From Micromonospora citrea (GTDB lineage: Bacteria; Actinomycetota; Actinomycetes; Mycobacteriales; Micromonosporaceae): a stretch of DNA of 64,000 bases. Below are positions 25,517 through 34,651 of this stretch, piece after piece. The stretch lies in the NCBI RefSeq assembly GCF_900090315.1, contig NZ_FMHZ01000002.1, positions 4,744,501-4,808,500 on the forward strand. Reading direction: 5' to 3'. Below the pieces are notes generated by a model. It worked only from the letters and a program-made list of their open reading frames with translations, had not been told where the DNA came from and searched no databases. Position 1 is the stretch's first letter. Every line of letters starts with the position of its first letter. The position numbers and the translations under genes are program-made.

Positions 25517-26031
25517 GGCTCCTCCTTCGCCAGAGGTATTCCCTCCGCTCGGTGATCGCCAATCCCGTTCCGGCGCACTTTCCTGACGAACCCGACGGGT
25601 GGGGATTCCCCGGTACCGCCATGGCAAGTCACCCGGACCGACTCGTCGTCGCCACCTCCCGCAAGCTTGACTCGTTCCAGAGAGCGCGCCTGGGTGGGGC
25701 GGGTGCCCGGCGCGGGCGGAGGGCCGCCGCTTCCGGGGAAGGATCGCCATGTCGACCGGGAGCGGATCCCGGAGCGCACGACCCGCGCGGCTGCGCGGTG
25801 CGAGGCGAAACAGCTACGAACGTCCCACCGGGTTCCGGCGGGGTGCTCGTCCGGTGTGGACGTCCGTCCGGTGGGCCCGACGCGACGGACGGTAGTGCAT
25901 CGGGCGGTATTTACGTATCCTGCCCAAGGCGTCAGCCGGAGTGCCGGCACCGTGGGTCGGGACCGTCCGACCTCGACGCTGCCCGGCCGGCGCCGGCGCC
26001 CCCGCAGCCACACCTTCCGGGCGAGGTCTGA
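25517..26031. other. Intergenic region before the conservon
   Basis: A 515-bp divergent promoter region. Short frames exist but have no ribosome site and the composition of noncoding DNA. An AT-richer island near 25905-25920 (GGTATTTACGTATCC) is the likeliest cvnA promoter segment. Confidence 0.4.
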
Positions 26032-28533
26032 TTGAACACCCGCGACTGGCCGATCCGCTCCAAGCTGACCGCGCTGGTCGTCGTCCCGGTCACCGCGCTG
26101 CTGGCACTGTGGATCTTCGCCACCACGCTGACCTTCGGGCCGGCCCTCGACCTGCTCTCCGCCCGGACCCTCCTCTACGACCTCGGTCGCCCCGGCGAGG
26201 CGGTGGTGGCCGAGCTGCAACGGGAGCGTCGCCTCTCCGTGGTGCAACTGGCCGGGCCGGGTGTCGCCCCCGGGCTCGCCGAGCAGCGCCAGCGGACCGA
26301 CCGGGCGGTCGCCGAACTGCGCCGCCGGGTCGGCGGGGAGGAACTGCGCGACGCCGCCGACGACATCCTCGACGCCCGGATCGACCAACTGGTCACCGCG
26401 CTGGAGGCGCTGCCCGCCGGGCGCGGGTTCATCGACCGGCGCGAGGTCGACCGGGTCGGCGCCGTCGGGCTCTACAGCGGCATGATCAATTCGGCCTTCC
26501 TGGCGTTCTCCGCCATGGCCAACCTGCCCGACCGCGACCTGAACCGCGAGGCGCTCGCCGTCACCGCGCTCGGGCGCTCCCGCGAGCTGCTCGGCCGGAC
26601 CGACGCCCTGCTGGCCGGGGCGTTCACGGCCGGTCGGTTCGGCGAGGGGGAGCACATCCAGCTGGTGCAGAGCGTCGCCAACCAGCGCTTCCTCGTCGAG
26701 GGGGCGGTCGCGGACCTGCCCGACGCGGAACGCGTCGCGTTCCAGCGGCTGACCGAGGGCGAGGCCTTCAGCCGGCTGCGGACGATGCAGGACACCCTGG
26801 TCGACCCCCGGTCGTCGGCCAGGCCGGCCGTCGACCCGGCGCGTTGGCAGGCCGATCACGAGACGGTGCAGCAGGCGCTGCGCGAGTTCGAGCTGGCCCA
26901 GGCCGAGGGCCTCGCCGAACGGTCGGTGCCGTCGGCCGTCCGCATCCTGGTCCGGCTCGGCGCCGCCGGAGTGCTCGGCCTGGTCGCCGTCGTGGTGTCG
27001 GTCGTGGTGGCGCTGCGGGTCGGCCGTTCCCTCGCGCACCGGCTCACCGGCGTACGCACGGCCGCGCTCGACATGGCCGAGCATCGGCTGCCCGACGTGG
27101 TGGCCCGGCTGCGTCGGGGCGAGCAGGTCGACGTCGCCCGGGAGGCGCCCCCGCTGGAGTACGGCGCCGACGAGATCGGCCAGGTGGCGCGGGCGTTCAC
27201 CGAGGTGCAGCGGACGGCGGTCCGGTCGGCCGTCGACGAGGTCACCCTGCGCCGGGGGCTCAACGAGGTCTTCCTCAACATCGCCCGGCGCAGCCAGGGG
27301 CTGGTGCACCGGCAGCTCGCCCTGCTCGATCGGATGGAGCGGCACACGGAGGATCCGGACGAGCTGGCCGAGCTGTTCCGCGTCGACCACCTCGCCACCC
27401 GGCTGCGGCGGCACGCGGAGGACCTGGTCATCCTCGCCGGTGCGGCGCCGGGGCGGGGCTGGCGCAACCCGGTCGCGATGGTCGACCTGATCCGGGGCGC
27501 CATCTCCGAGGTGGAGTCGTACGACCGCGTCGACATCGGCGCCGTGCAGCCCGGCGGCACGCTGGGACGGGCCGTCGGCGACGTGATCCACCTGCTCGCC
27601 GAGCTGATCGAGAACGCGACGGCGTTCTCCCCGCCGCACACCCGGGTGGAGATCTCCGGGCAGTACGTCGCGAACGGCTACGCGGTGGAGGTGACCGACC
27701 ATGGCCTCGGCATGTCCACCGCCGCCCTGGAGGACGCGAACCGGCGGCTGGCCCGGTCGCCCGACTTCGAGCCCACCGAGACGGCCCGGCTCGGTCACTT
27801 CGTGGTGGCCCGGCTGGCCGCGCGGCACGGCGTCCGGGTGCGGCTGCGCCCGTCCGACGGTGGCGGCGGGCTGACCGCCGTGGTGCTCATCCCCACCGAC
27901 CTCGTCACCGACGAGCCGGCCCTGGTGCCGGCGGCCGCCGGGCCGGCCGAGCATCCGTCCGGGGGCGCCCCGGAGGAGCGGCGGCTGACCCGGGCGGGCC
28001 GGCTGAGCACGCTGCCCCGGCCCCGCCCGGCCCGGCCCGCCGACTCCGCCGCCGGCCAGGCGACCGACGTCGCCGCCGGCCCGGTCCGTGGCGTCGGGCA
28101 GCACGAGGACGCTCCCGGCGACCCCGCCCCGGCGGCGCCCGGCGGGCCCGGCCCCGCCCAGACCGCCGGCGAGGTGGACGGGCTGCCCCGCCGGGTACGG
28201 CGTCGTGGGTCGGCCGGCCGGCCCGGGCAGTCGAGCCCGGGCGCGCCGGGTGGCCGGCTCGCCGGGGACACGGCGGCCCGGCGGCCGGTGGACGGCCCGA
28301 CGCTGCGACAGCCGGTGATCGACAGCCCGGCCCCGCGCACCCCGGAGGAGGCGCGACGGGCCATGTCCGCCCTCCAGGCGGGCACCGCCCGGGGCCGCGC
28401 GGCCGCCGCCGGTGACGCCGCGCCGGAGCGGGCCGCGGGACGCCCCCCGGGCGCCGACGCCACCACGAACCCGACGCCGGCCGGGTCGCCGGCGGACCCC
28501 GACCCCGTGACCGTGACTGAGAGGGACGCCTGA
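26032..28533 (+). CDS. cvnA: Conservon sensor-like histidine kinase
   Basis: 833-residue membrane sensor. N-terminal helix (about 14-36), an extracellular nitrate/nitrite-sensing-type helical domain (about 50-300), a second helix (about 305-328, GVLGLVAVVVSVVVALRVG), HAMP, dimerisation region, and a HATPase domain (about 500-625) with the N-box AELIENATAFSPP and DHGLGMS. A clear phosphoacceptor H-box is not evident, as in other CvnA proteins, so signalling is probably by protein contact. The last ~200 residues are a Pro/Ala/Arg-rich tail. Start TTG 26032 follows GAGG. First gene of cvnABCD; its TGA overlaps the ATG of cvnB. Confidence 0.9.
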   Translation: MNTRDWPIRSKLTALVVVPVTALLALWIFATTLTFGPALDLLSARTLLYDLGRPGEAVVAELQRERRLSVVQLAGPGVAPGLAEQRQRTDRAVAELRRRVGGEELRDAADDILDARIDQLVTALEALPAGRGFIDRREVDRVGAVGLYSGMINSAFLAFSAMANLPDRDLNREALAVTALGRSRELLGRTDALLAGAFTAGRFGEGEHIQLVQSVANQRFLVEGAVADLPDAERVAFQRLTEGEAFSRLRTMQDTLVDPRSSARPAVDPARWQADHETVQQALREFELAQAEGLAERSVPSAVRILVRLGAAGVLGLVAVVVSVVVALRVGRSLAHRLTGVRTAALDMAEHRLPDVVARLRRGEQVDVAREAPPLEYGADEIGQVARAFTEVQRTAVRSAVDEVTLRRGLNEVFLNIARRSQGLVHRQLALLDRMERHTEDPDELAELFRVDHLATRLRRHAEDLVILAGAAPGRGWRNPVAMVDLIRGAISEVESYDRVDIGAVQPGGTLGRAVGDVIHLLAELIENATAFSPPHTRVEISGQYVANGYAVEVTDHGLGMSTAALEDANRRLARSPDFEPTETARLGHFVVARLAARHGVRVRLRPSDGGGGLTAVVLIPTDLVTDEPALVPAAAGPAEHPSGGAPEERRLTRAGRLSTLPRPRPARPADSAAGQATDVAAGPVRGVGQHEDAPGDPAPAAPGGPGPAQTAGEVDGLPRRVRRRGSAGRPGQSSPGAPGGRLAGDTAARRPVDGPTLRQPVIDSPAPRTPEEARRAMSALQAGTARGRAAAAGDAAPERAAGRPPGADATTNPTPAGSPADPDPVTVTERDA

Positions 28534-28955
28534 TGCTGCATCCGACGAGGCAGAGCGCCGATCTCGACTGGTTGCTCGACGATCTGGTGGAACGGGTGCC
28601 ACCCGCCCGGCAGGCGGTGGTGCTGTCGGCCGACGGGCTGCTGCTCGGCTCCTCCCGCGGCCTGGACCGCGCCGACGCCGAGCACCTGTGCGCGCTTGCG
28701 TCCGGCTTCTCCAGCCTGGCCCGGGGCGCGAGCCGGCACGTGGCCGGCGGGGCGGTCCGGCAGACGGTGGTCGAGATGGAGTCGGCGTACCTCTTCGTCA
28801 CCGCCGCCGGGCAGGGCGCCTGCCTGGCCGTGGTCAGCGACGCGGACGCGGACATCGGCCTGGTGGCGTACGAGATGGCGATGCTGGTCACCCGAGTGGG
28901 GGAGTACCTGAGCGCCCCGGCCCGGTCGACGGCGGGGGCCGCCGATGCGGGCTGA
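28533..28955 (+). CDS. cvnB: Roadblock/LC7 protein of the conservon
   Basis: 140-residue roadblock/LC7 domain (LDWLLDDLVERVPPARQAVVLSADGLLLGSS, then VVEMESAYLFVTAAGQGACLAVVS). In conservons this small protein acts as a regulator, such as a GAP-like partner, of the Ras-like CvnD. The start overlaps the cvnA stop as TGATG and the end overlaps cvnC, so translation is coupled. Confidence 0.9.
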   Translation: MLHPTRQSADLDWLLDDLVERVPPARQAVVLSADGLLLGSSRGLDRADAEHLCALASGFSSLARGASRHVAGGAVRQTVVEMESAYLFVTAAGQGACLAVVSDADADIGLVAYEMAMLVTRVGEYLSAPARSTAGAADAG

Positions 28956-29334
28956 GTCCCCCGGTCCCCAGCACGAGTGGCTCGACGACGACGCCGGCCC
29001 CGTGGTGCGCCCCTACACCCTCACCGGTGGCCGGGTCCGGTCGTCCGCGGACGGCTTCGACGTGGTCGCGTACGTGCTGGCCGAACCGGCCGCCGACCCC
29101 GACGCCCATCCCGAGCTGCACCCGGAGCACCGGCGGCTGGTGTCGCTGGCGGCCCGCCCGGTCCCCGTCGCCGAGCTGGCGGCCGAACTCGACCTCGCGC
29201 TGGGCGTGGTCCGCGTCCTCCTCGGCGACCTGCTGGCCAAGGGGCTCATCGCGGTGCACCAGCCCACCGCCGCCGCCTACCTGCCCGACGACGACATCCT
29301 GAAGGCGGTGGTCAGTGGACTCCGTGCGCTATGA
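28945..29334 (+). CDS. cvnC: DUF742 protein of the conservon
   Basis: 129-residue DUF742 protein: VRPYTLTGGRVRSSADGFDVVAYV then a winged-helix-like half (PVPVAELAAELDLALGVVRVLLGDLLAKGLIAVH). It bridges the receptor-like CvnA and the GTPase CvnD in conservons; the exact contact is unknown. Overlaps cvnB by 11 bp and cvnD by 20 bp. Confidence 0.9.
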   Translation: MRAESPGPQHEWLDDDAGPVVRPYTLTGGRVRSSADGFDVVAYVLAEPAADPDAHPELHPEHRRLVSLAARPVPVAELAAELDLALGVVRVLLGDLLAKGLIAVHQPTAAAYLPDDDILKAVVSGLRAL

Positions 29335-29917
29335 CCGGCCCGGATCCGGCACCCGGATCCCGCTCGCACTGAAGATCCTCATCGCCGGGGGCTTCGGCGC
29401 CGGCAAGACGACGCTGGTGAGCGCGCTCAGCGAGGTCCGGCCGCTGCAGACCGAGGAGGTCCTGACCGGGGCCGGGGTCGGCACCGACGACCTGTCGGGC
29501 GTCGAGGCGAAGTCGACCACGACGGTGGCGATGGACTTCGGCCGGATCACGATCAACGACGACCTCCAGGTCTACCTGTTCGGCACGCCGGGCCAGGACC
29601 GGTTCTGGTTCCTCTGGGACGAGCTGGCCTTCGGGGCGCTCGGCGCGGTGGTGCTCGCCGACACCCGTCGGCTGGCCGACTGCTTCCCGTCGATCGACTA
29701 CTTCGAGCAGCGGGGTGTCCCGTTCGTGGTGGGCGTGAACTGCTTCGACGGCGCCCGCCGGTTCGACCTGGAGTCCGTACGCCAGGCGCTGGACCTCGAC
29801 CCCGACGTGCCGCTGGTGCTCTGCGACGCCCGGGACCGGCAGTCCGGCAAGGAGGTGCTCATCGCCCTGGTCGAGCACGTGGCCCGCCAGCGCGGCGAGC
29901 CGGTGCCGGCGGCCTGA
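29315..29917 (+). CDS. cvnD: Small Ras-like GTPase of the conservon
   Basis: 200-residue GTPase of the MglA-like group: P-loop GGFGAGKTTL near residues 24-33, switch II segment GTPGQDRFWFLWDEL, and VGVNCFDG where most GTPases have NKxD, as usual in CvnD. It is thought to transmit the CvnA signal through guanine-nucleotide state. GTG start at 29315, inside the end of cvnC. Confidence 0.9.
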   Translation: MDSVRYDRPGSGTRIPLALKILIAGGFGAGKTTLVSALSEVRPLQTEEVLTGAGVGTDDLSGVEAKSTTTVAMDFGRITINDDLQVYLFGTPGQDRFWFLWDELAFGALGAVVLADTRRLADCFPSIDYFEQRGVPFVVGVNCFDGARRFDLESVRQALDLDPDVPLVLCDARDRQSGKEVLIALVEHVARQRGEPVPAA

Positions 29918-30025
29918 GCCCGACCGGCCGGGTGGAGATCGGCGCGGCCCTCGGGGGCTAAGCGGACGGCGCGCGGGGAAGTCCTCTGGTGAGATCGACG
30001 GAGGAATCGGCGGAGGGTGGATACG

Positions 30026-31060
30026 GTGACGGAGCAGGGCGGGATCGTCCACATCGGCGGCTACACGGCGCACAGCGGGGGCCGGGCCACGGGCATCGTC
30101 GCGGCGCGGCGGGACCCGCTCTCCGGCGCGCTGTCGCCGCTCGGCACCGTCGCGGTCACCCCGTCGCCCTCCTTCCTCGTCCGGCACCCGCGGCTGCCGG
30201 TGCTGTACGCGGTCAACGAGCTGCCCCACGGCGAGGTCAGCGCCTTCCGGGTCGGGTCCGACGGCGACCTGACCCCGCTCGGCACCCGGCCCACCGGCGG
30301 TGCGGAGCCCTGTCACCTGGCCGTCGTCCCGGATGGCGGCCATCTCGTCGTGGCCAACTACGGCGGCGGCAGCGTGGCGGTGTTCCCGCTCGACCCCGAC
30401 GGGGTTCCCGGCGACCGGAGCGACCTGGTGGCGCACGAGGGGCACGGGCCGGATCCGGAGCGGCAGGAGCACGCGCACGCCCACATGGTGAACCCCGCCC
30501 CGGGCCGGGGCCCCCTGCTCGCGGTCGACCTCGGCACCGACTCGGTCTACCGCTACGACCTGGACGCCGCCTCCGGGCGGTTGGTGCCCCGGGCGCCCCG
30601 GGTGCGTACGGCCGCCGGCTCCGGTCCCCGGCACCTGGCCCGGCACCCCGACGGCCGGCGGTGCTGGGTGGCGGGGGAACTGGACGCCTCGGTCACCGCG
30701 TACGAGATGACCGACGGCGCGCTGCACCAGCGGGGCCGGGTCGACGCCAGCGACCGGCCGGGGCACGTCCAGCCGTCGGAGATCGCGGTCGGCCCGGACG
30801 GGCGCTTCCTCTACGTGGCCAACCGCGGGGTGGGCACCGTCGCTGTCTTCGCCCTGGCCGGCGAGCTGCCGGAGCTGGTCGCCGAGGTGGACACGGGCGG
30901 CGAGTGGCCGCGGCACTTCGCCCGGGCGGGCGAGCACCTCTACGTCGCCGACGAGCGGGCCGACATGGTCCGGGTCTTCCGGGTCGACCCGGAGACCGGC
31001 GTCCCGGCCCCGGTCGGCGAGCCGGTGCCGGTGCCGAGCCCCACCTGTGTCCTGCCCTGA
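30026..31060 (+). CDS. Lactonase family beta-propeller protein (6-phosphogluconolactonase-like)
   Basis: 344-residue seven-bladed propeller of the YbhE/Pgl lactonase family; the founding enzyme hydrolyses 6-phosphogluconolactone. Blade repeats such as PCHLAVVPDGGHLVVANYGGGS, GPRHLARHPDGRRCWVAGE and PSEIAVGPDGRFLYVANRG are evident, plus GEWPRHFARAGEHLYVADE. No signal peptide, so cytoplasmic. The second GTG (30026) is preferred because GGAGGG lies 8 nt upstream; the first (30017) is too close to it. Stands alone. Many such proteins have untested substrates, so no gene symbol is given. Confidence 0.85.
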   Translation: MTEQGGIVHIGGYTAHSGGRATGIVAARRDPLSGALSPLGTVAVTPSPSFLVRHPRLPVLYAVNELPHGEVSAFRVGSDGDLTPLGTRPTGGAEPCHLAVVPDGGHLVVANYGGGSVAVFPLDPDGVPGDRSDLVAHEGHGPDPERQEHAHAHMVNPAPGRGPLLAVDLGTDSVYRYDLDAASGRLVPRAPRVRTAAGSGPRHLARHPDGRRCWVAGELDASVTAYEMTDGALHQRGRVDASDRPGHVQPSEIAVGPDGRFLYVANRGVGTVAVFALAGELPELVAEVDTGGEWPRHFARAGEHLYVADERADMVRVFRVDPETGVPAPVGEPVPVPSPTCVLP

Positions 31061-31183
31061 CCAGCCAGGATCGACGTAGCGGATCGAAGTGGTCACTAGT
31101 CGTCAACAATTTGGTGGTCAACTGTTTCTTCTGAGTAACTTTCGTCCGAACGGTTGTGGCAGCCACCCTGGCAGGTACGCACT

Positions 31184-32953
31184 ATGGTCAGCGTGTCAGC
31201 AGGCCGCCATCGCATGCGCTCCAACGTTCACGCAGCTACCGCCGCTGCTGCCGTCGGCGTGCTCGCCGTAACGGCGGGCGGCTGGTTCGGCTACCAGCAG
31301 CTGGCGCAGCCCGACTGCACCGGCAGGATCGAGCTGTCGGTCGCCGTCGCCGCCGAGCTGGCCCCGGCCGTCGACGAGGCCGCCGCGCAGTGGGTGAAGG
31401 AGGGGGCCGCCGTCGGCGGTACCTGCATCGCGGTGAACGTCTCGGCGACCGACCCGGTCGACGTGGCCGCCACGGTCGCCGCCAAGCACGGCGTCACCCT
31501 GGCCGGCGTCGGGCAGGCCAGTGGCACGGCGGTCAGCCCGGACGTCTGGGTGCCCGACTCCTCGACCTGGCTGCTGCGGCTCAAGACCGGCGGCGCCACC
31601 GCCTTCGACCCGGGCAACGGGGCGTCCATCGCCCGCAGCCCGGTGGTCGTGGCGATGCCGGAGCCGGTGGCCTCCCGGCTGGGCTGGCCGCAGAAGAAGT
31701 TCAGCTGGGCCCAGCTCCTCCAGCAGGTGCAGAGCGACAAGCCGCTGCGCACCGGGATCGTCGAGCCGACCCGGGACGCGGCCGGCCTGTCCGGCCTGCT
31801 CTCGCTGACCGCCGTCGCCGGCGCCCCCGGCGGCCCGGACGCCGAGAAGGACAAGGTCGCCGCGCTGCGGGCGCTGGCCACCGACCGCTCGGCGCTGCGG
31901 CCGGACCTGCTCGCCCGGTTCCCCACCGCCTCGGATCCGACGACGATCGCCAGCAGCCTCGGCGCGGCGGCGCTCTCCGAAGAGGACGTCATCCAGTACA
32001 ACAGCAAGAAGCCGCCGGTGCCGCTGGCCGCGCTCTACCTGGAGCCGGCGCCCGCGCCGCTGGACTACCCGTACGCGGTGCTGCCCGGCATCGAGCCGGC
32101 CAAGGCGTCGGCGGCGCGGGTGCTCTACGACGCGCTCACCACCGACGACTTCCGCGACAAGCTGGCGGCCCGGTCGCTGCGGGCGCCGGACGGCAACTGG
32201 GGCAAGGGCTTCGACGCGCCGCAGGGCGCGCCCAGCCCGGCGGGCGGCGCGTCGGCGCCGCCGGCGAACGGCGGTACGGCGGCGACCGGCGGCCTCGACC
32301 CGCAGAACATGGACCGCGCGATCTCCAGCTGGTCGATCGCGACCCAGTCCGGCCGGATGCTCGCCGTCATCGACGTCTCCGGCTCGATGAAGGAGAAGGT
32401 GGCCAACGCCGGCAACGCCACCCGGCAGCAGGTCACCGTGGAGGCGGCCCGGCGCGGGCTGAACCTCTTCGACGACTCCTGGTCGATCGGCCTCTGGACG
32501 TTCTCCACCGAGCTGGTCGGCTCCCGCGACCACCAGGAGCTGGTGCCGATCGGGCCGCTGTCGAGGCAGCGCGGCAGGCTGGAGCAGGCGCTCGGCTCCA
32601 TCCGCTCCTCCAGCGGCAGCACCGGCCTCTACGACACGGTGCTGGCCGCCTACCAGGAGGTGCAGGACAACTGGGAGCCCGGACGGGTCAACTCGATCGT
32701 GCTGTTCACCGACGGCAAGAACGAGGACTCCGACGGCGTCACCCAGCAGCGGCTGCTGGTCGAGCTCAACAAGATCAAGGACCCGGAGCGGCCGGTGCAG
32801 GTCGTGATCATCGGCATCGGCGGCGACGTCAGCAAGGCCGAACTGAAGTCGATCACCGACGTCACCGGCGGCGGCGCCTTCGTCACCGAGGACCCGACCA
32901 AGATCGGCGACATCTTCCTCAAGGCGATCGCGCTGCGCAAGGCCCCGGCCTGA
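31184..32953 (+). CDS. Secreted/anchored solute-binding-like protein with VWA domain
   Basis: 589 residues: an N-terminal hydrophobic helix (AATAAAAVGVLAVTAGGWFGY), an extracellular ABC-type solute-binding fold (about 45-365: RIELSVAVAAELAPAVDEAA, YPYAVLPGI), a Pro/Gly/Ala linker, and a C-terminal von Willebrand A domain (about 385-585) with an intact MIDAS start DVSGSM (MLAVIDVSGSMKEKV) and LFTDGKNEDSD. The VWA part binds a divalent ion and probably a protein partner on the cell surface. Start uncertain: ATG 31184 chosen, ATG 31214 possible. No transporter genes are nearby. A terminator follows. Confidence 0.85.
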   Translation: MVSVSAGRHRMRSNVHAATAAAAVGVLAVTAGGWFGYQQLAQPDCTGRIELSVAVAAELAPAVDEAAAQWVKEGAAVGGTCIAVNVSATDPVDVAATVAAKHGVTLAGVGQASGTAVSPDVWVPDSSTWLLRLKTGGATAFDPGNGASIARSPVVVAMPEPVASRLGWPQKKFSWAQLLQQVQSDKPLRTGIVEPTRDAAGLSGLLSLTAVAGAPGGPDAEKDKVAALRALATDRSALRPDLLARFPTASDPTTIASSLGAAALSEEDVIQYNSKKPPVPLAALYLEPAPAPLDYPYAVLPGIEPAKASAARVLYDALTTDDFRDKLAARSLRAPDGNWGKGFDAPQGAPSPAGGASAPPANGGTAATGGLDPQNMDRAISSWSIATQSGRMLAVIDVSGSMKEKVANAGNATRQQVTVEAARRGLNLFDDSWSIGLWTFSTELVGSRDHQELVPIGPLSRQRGRLEQALGSIRSSSGSTGLYDTVLAAYQEVQDNWEPGRVNSIVLFTDGKNEDSDGVTQQRLLVELNKIKDPERPVQVVIIGIGGDVSKAELKSITDVTGGGAFVTEDPTKIGDIFLKAIALRKAPA

Positions 32954-32971
32954 GTGGTGACGCAGGGCGCG

Positions 32972-33012
32972 AAGGGCCCGTCGTACCGTCGAATCCGGTA
33001 TGGCGGGCCCTT
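32972..33012 (+). terminator. Rho-independent terminator with T-tract
   Basis: AAGGGCCCG (32972-32980) pairs with CGGGCCCTT (33004-33012); an inner TACCG/CGGTA extends the hairpin, and TTTT (33011-33014) follows. One of few in this window with a T-run. Confidence 0.9.
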
Positions 33013-33166
33013 TTCCGCAACCGGGTCCGTTCGGCAAAGTGACGGCAATACGTCGGAAGCAATCGTCCACCACGGTTGGCGGGGCAGGATGTCGTAGTGC
33101 TCCGCGGCCGGCCCGCGATCCGGACCGGCCGACAGGGGCGGTCGGCGTGCGAAGTGGGGAGGGCCG

Positions 33167-34651
33167 GTGACCTCGGCGACGCTGTTGACCCCCGCCAGAG
33201 CGGCGTCGCGACCGGACGAGACCTGGTCCGGCCCGACGGCCCGCACGGACGAGCGCGCCTACGTCCGTAACCTGGTGGTGCTGGACACCACGATCCTGAC
33301 CATCGCCGTGCTCATCGGTTACGTGGCCCGCTTCGGCGGCGACACCCCGGGCGGCTCGAAGATCCCCTACGTCGTCGTGGCGCCGGGGCTGGTCCTCGCC
33401 TGGCTGGTCTCGCTGCGGGTGCTGCGCTGCTACGACGACCGGGTCCTCGGCTACGGCGCGGACGAGTACCGCCGGGTCAACGCCGCCAGCCTGCGCCTCG
33501 CCGGCGGCGTCGCGATCGCCGGCTACATCGCCGAGGTGGGCGTCTCCCGGGGCTTCCTGGCCATCTCGTTCGCGGTGGGCACGGTCGGCCTGGAAGTGGC
33601 CCGGTTCGCAGCCCGCAAGCGGCTGCACCGGGCGCGTTCCCGGGGCGCGGGCTGGTCGCGGAAGGTGCTGGTGGTCGGCGACACCGCGCACGTGCTGGAG
33701 CTGGTGCACACCCTGCGACGCGAGCCGTACGCGGGCTACCAGGTGGTCGGCGCCTGCATCCCGGACGCGCTGCTGGCCCCGGTCGCGCAGCGGCTGGGCG
33801 ACGTGCCCGTGGTCGGTTCGTTCCGGGGCATCCCCGAGGCGGTCACCGCCATCGGCGCGGACACCGTGGCGGTGACGGCGTCCGGCGAGCTGACCGCCAC
33901 CCGACTGCGCCGGCTCGGCTGGCAGTTGGAGGGCACCGGCGTCGACCTGGTGGTGGCGCCGGCGCTGACCGACGTCGCCGGCCCACGCATCCACACCCGG
34001 CCGGTCGCCGGCCTGCCCCTGATCCACGTCGAGGCGCCGGAGTTCCGCGGGGCCCGCAAGCTGGTCAAGGGCTTGGTCGACCGGTCGGTCTCCTCGCTGG
34101 CCCTGACGCTGCTGCTGCCCCTGCTGGCCGTCATCGCGCTGGCCATCAAGCTCGACAGCCGGGGGCCGGTGCTGTTCCGCCAGACCCGGGTCGGGCAGGG
34201 CGGCCGGGAGTTCGGCGTCTACAAGTTCCGCACCATGGTGGTCAACGCCGACGCCCTGCTGGCGGAGCTGGCCTCCCGCAACGAGACCGACGGCCTGATG
34301 TTCAAGATGCGCGACGACCCCCGGGTGACCCGGGTCGGGCGGCTGCTGCGCAGGTGGTCGCTGGACGAGCTGCCGCAACTGGTCAACGTCCTGCTCGGGC
34401 AGATGAGCCTGGTCGGCCCCCGCCCGCCGCTGCCCTCCGAGGTGGCCCGCTACGACGGGGACGTGGCCCGCCGGCTGCTGGTCAAGCCCGGCATGACGGG
34501 GCTCTGGCAGGTCAGCGGCCGGTCCGACCTGAGTTGGGAGGACGGCATCCGGCTCGACCTCTACTACGTGGAGAACTGGTCGCTCGCGGCCGACCTGACG
34601 ATCCTCTGGAAGACCTTCGGCGCCGTGGTCAACAGCCGCGGGGCGTACTGA
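33167..34651 (+). CDS. Polyprenyl glycosylphosphotransferase (exopolysaccharide initiation)
   Basis: 494-residue membrane enzyme of the WbaP/CpsE type that transfers a sugar-1-phosphate to undecaprenyl phosphate. N-terminal hydrophobic helices (about 40-150), a Rossmann-like middle part ([20 protein letters not shown]), a re-entrant helix (about 310-330) and the catalytic sugar-transferase domain with [39 protein letters not shown] and [15 protein letters not shown]. The Asp-Glu pair in SLDELPQ is the usual catalytic site. GTG start at 33167 after GGAGGG. No other polysaccharide genes adjoin. Its 3' end overlaps the convergent phosphatase gene by 23 bp. Confidence 0.92.
   Translation: MTSATLLTPARAASRPDETWSGPTARTDERAYVRNLVVLDTTILTIAVLIGYVARFGGDTPGGSKIPYVVVAPGLVLAWLVSLRVLRCYDDRVLGYGADEYRRVNAASLRLAGGVAIAGYIAEVGVSRGFLAISFAVGTVGLEVARFAARKRLHRARSRGAGWSRKVLVVGDTAHVLELVHTLRREPYAGYQVVGACIPDALLAPVAQRLGDVPVVGSFRGIPEAVTAIGADTVAVTASGELTATRLRRLGWQLEGTGVDLVVAPALTDVAGPRIHTRPVAGLPLIHVEAPEFRGARKLVKGLVDRSVSSLALTLLLPLLAVIALAIKLDSRGPVLFRQTRVGQGGREFGVYKFRTMVVNADALLAELASRNETDGLMFKMRDDPRVTRVGRLLRRWSLDELPQLVNVLLGQMSLVGPRPPLPSEVARYDGDVARRLLVKPGMTGLWQVSGRSDLSWEDGIRLDLYYVENWSLAADLTILWKTFGAVVNSRGAY

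Noticed and set aside
25552..26031. Small gene upstream of cvnA
   Set aside because: No ribosome site, start choice arbitrary, and composition unlike coding sequence; treated as promoter region.
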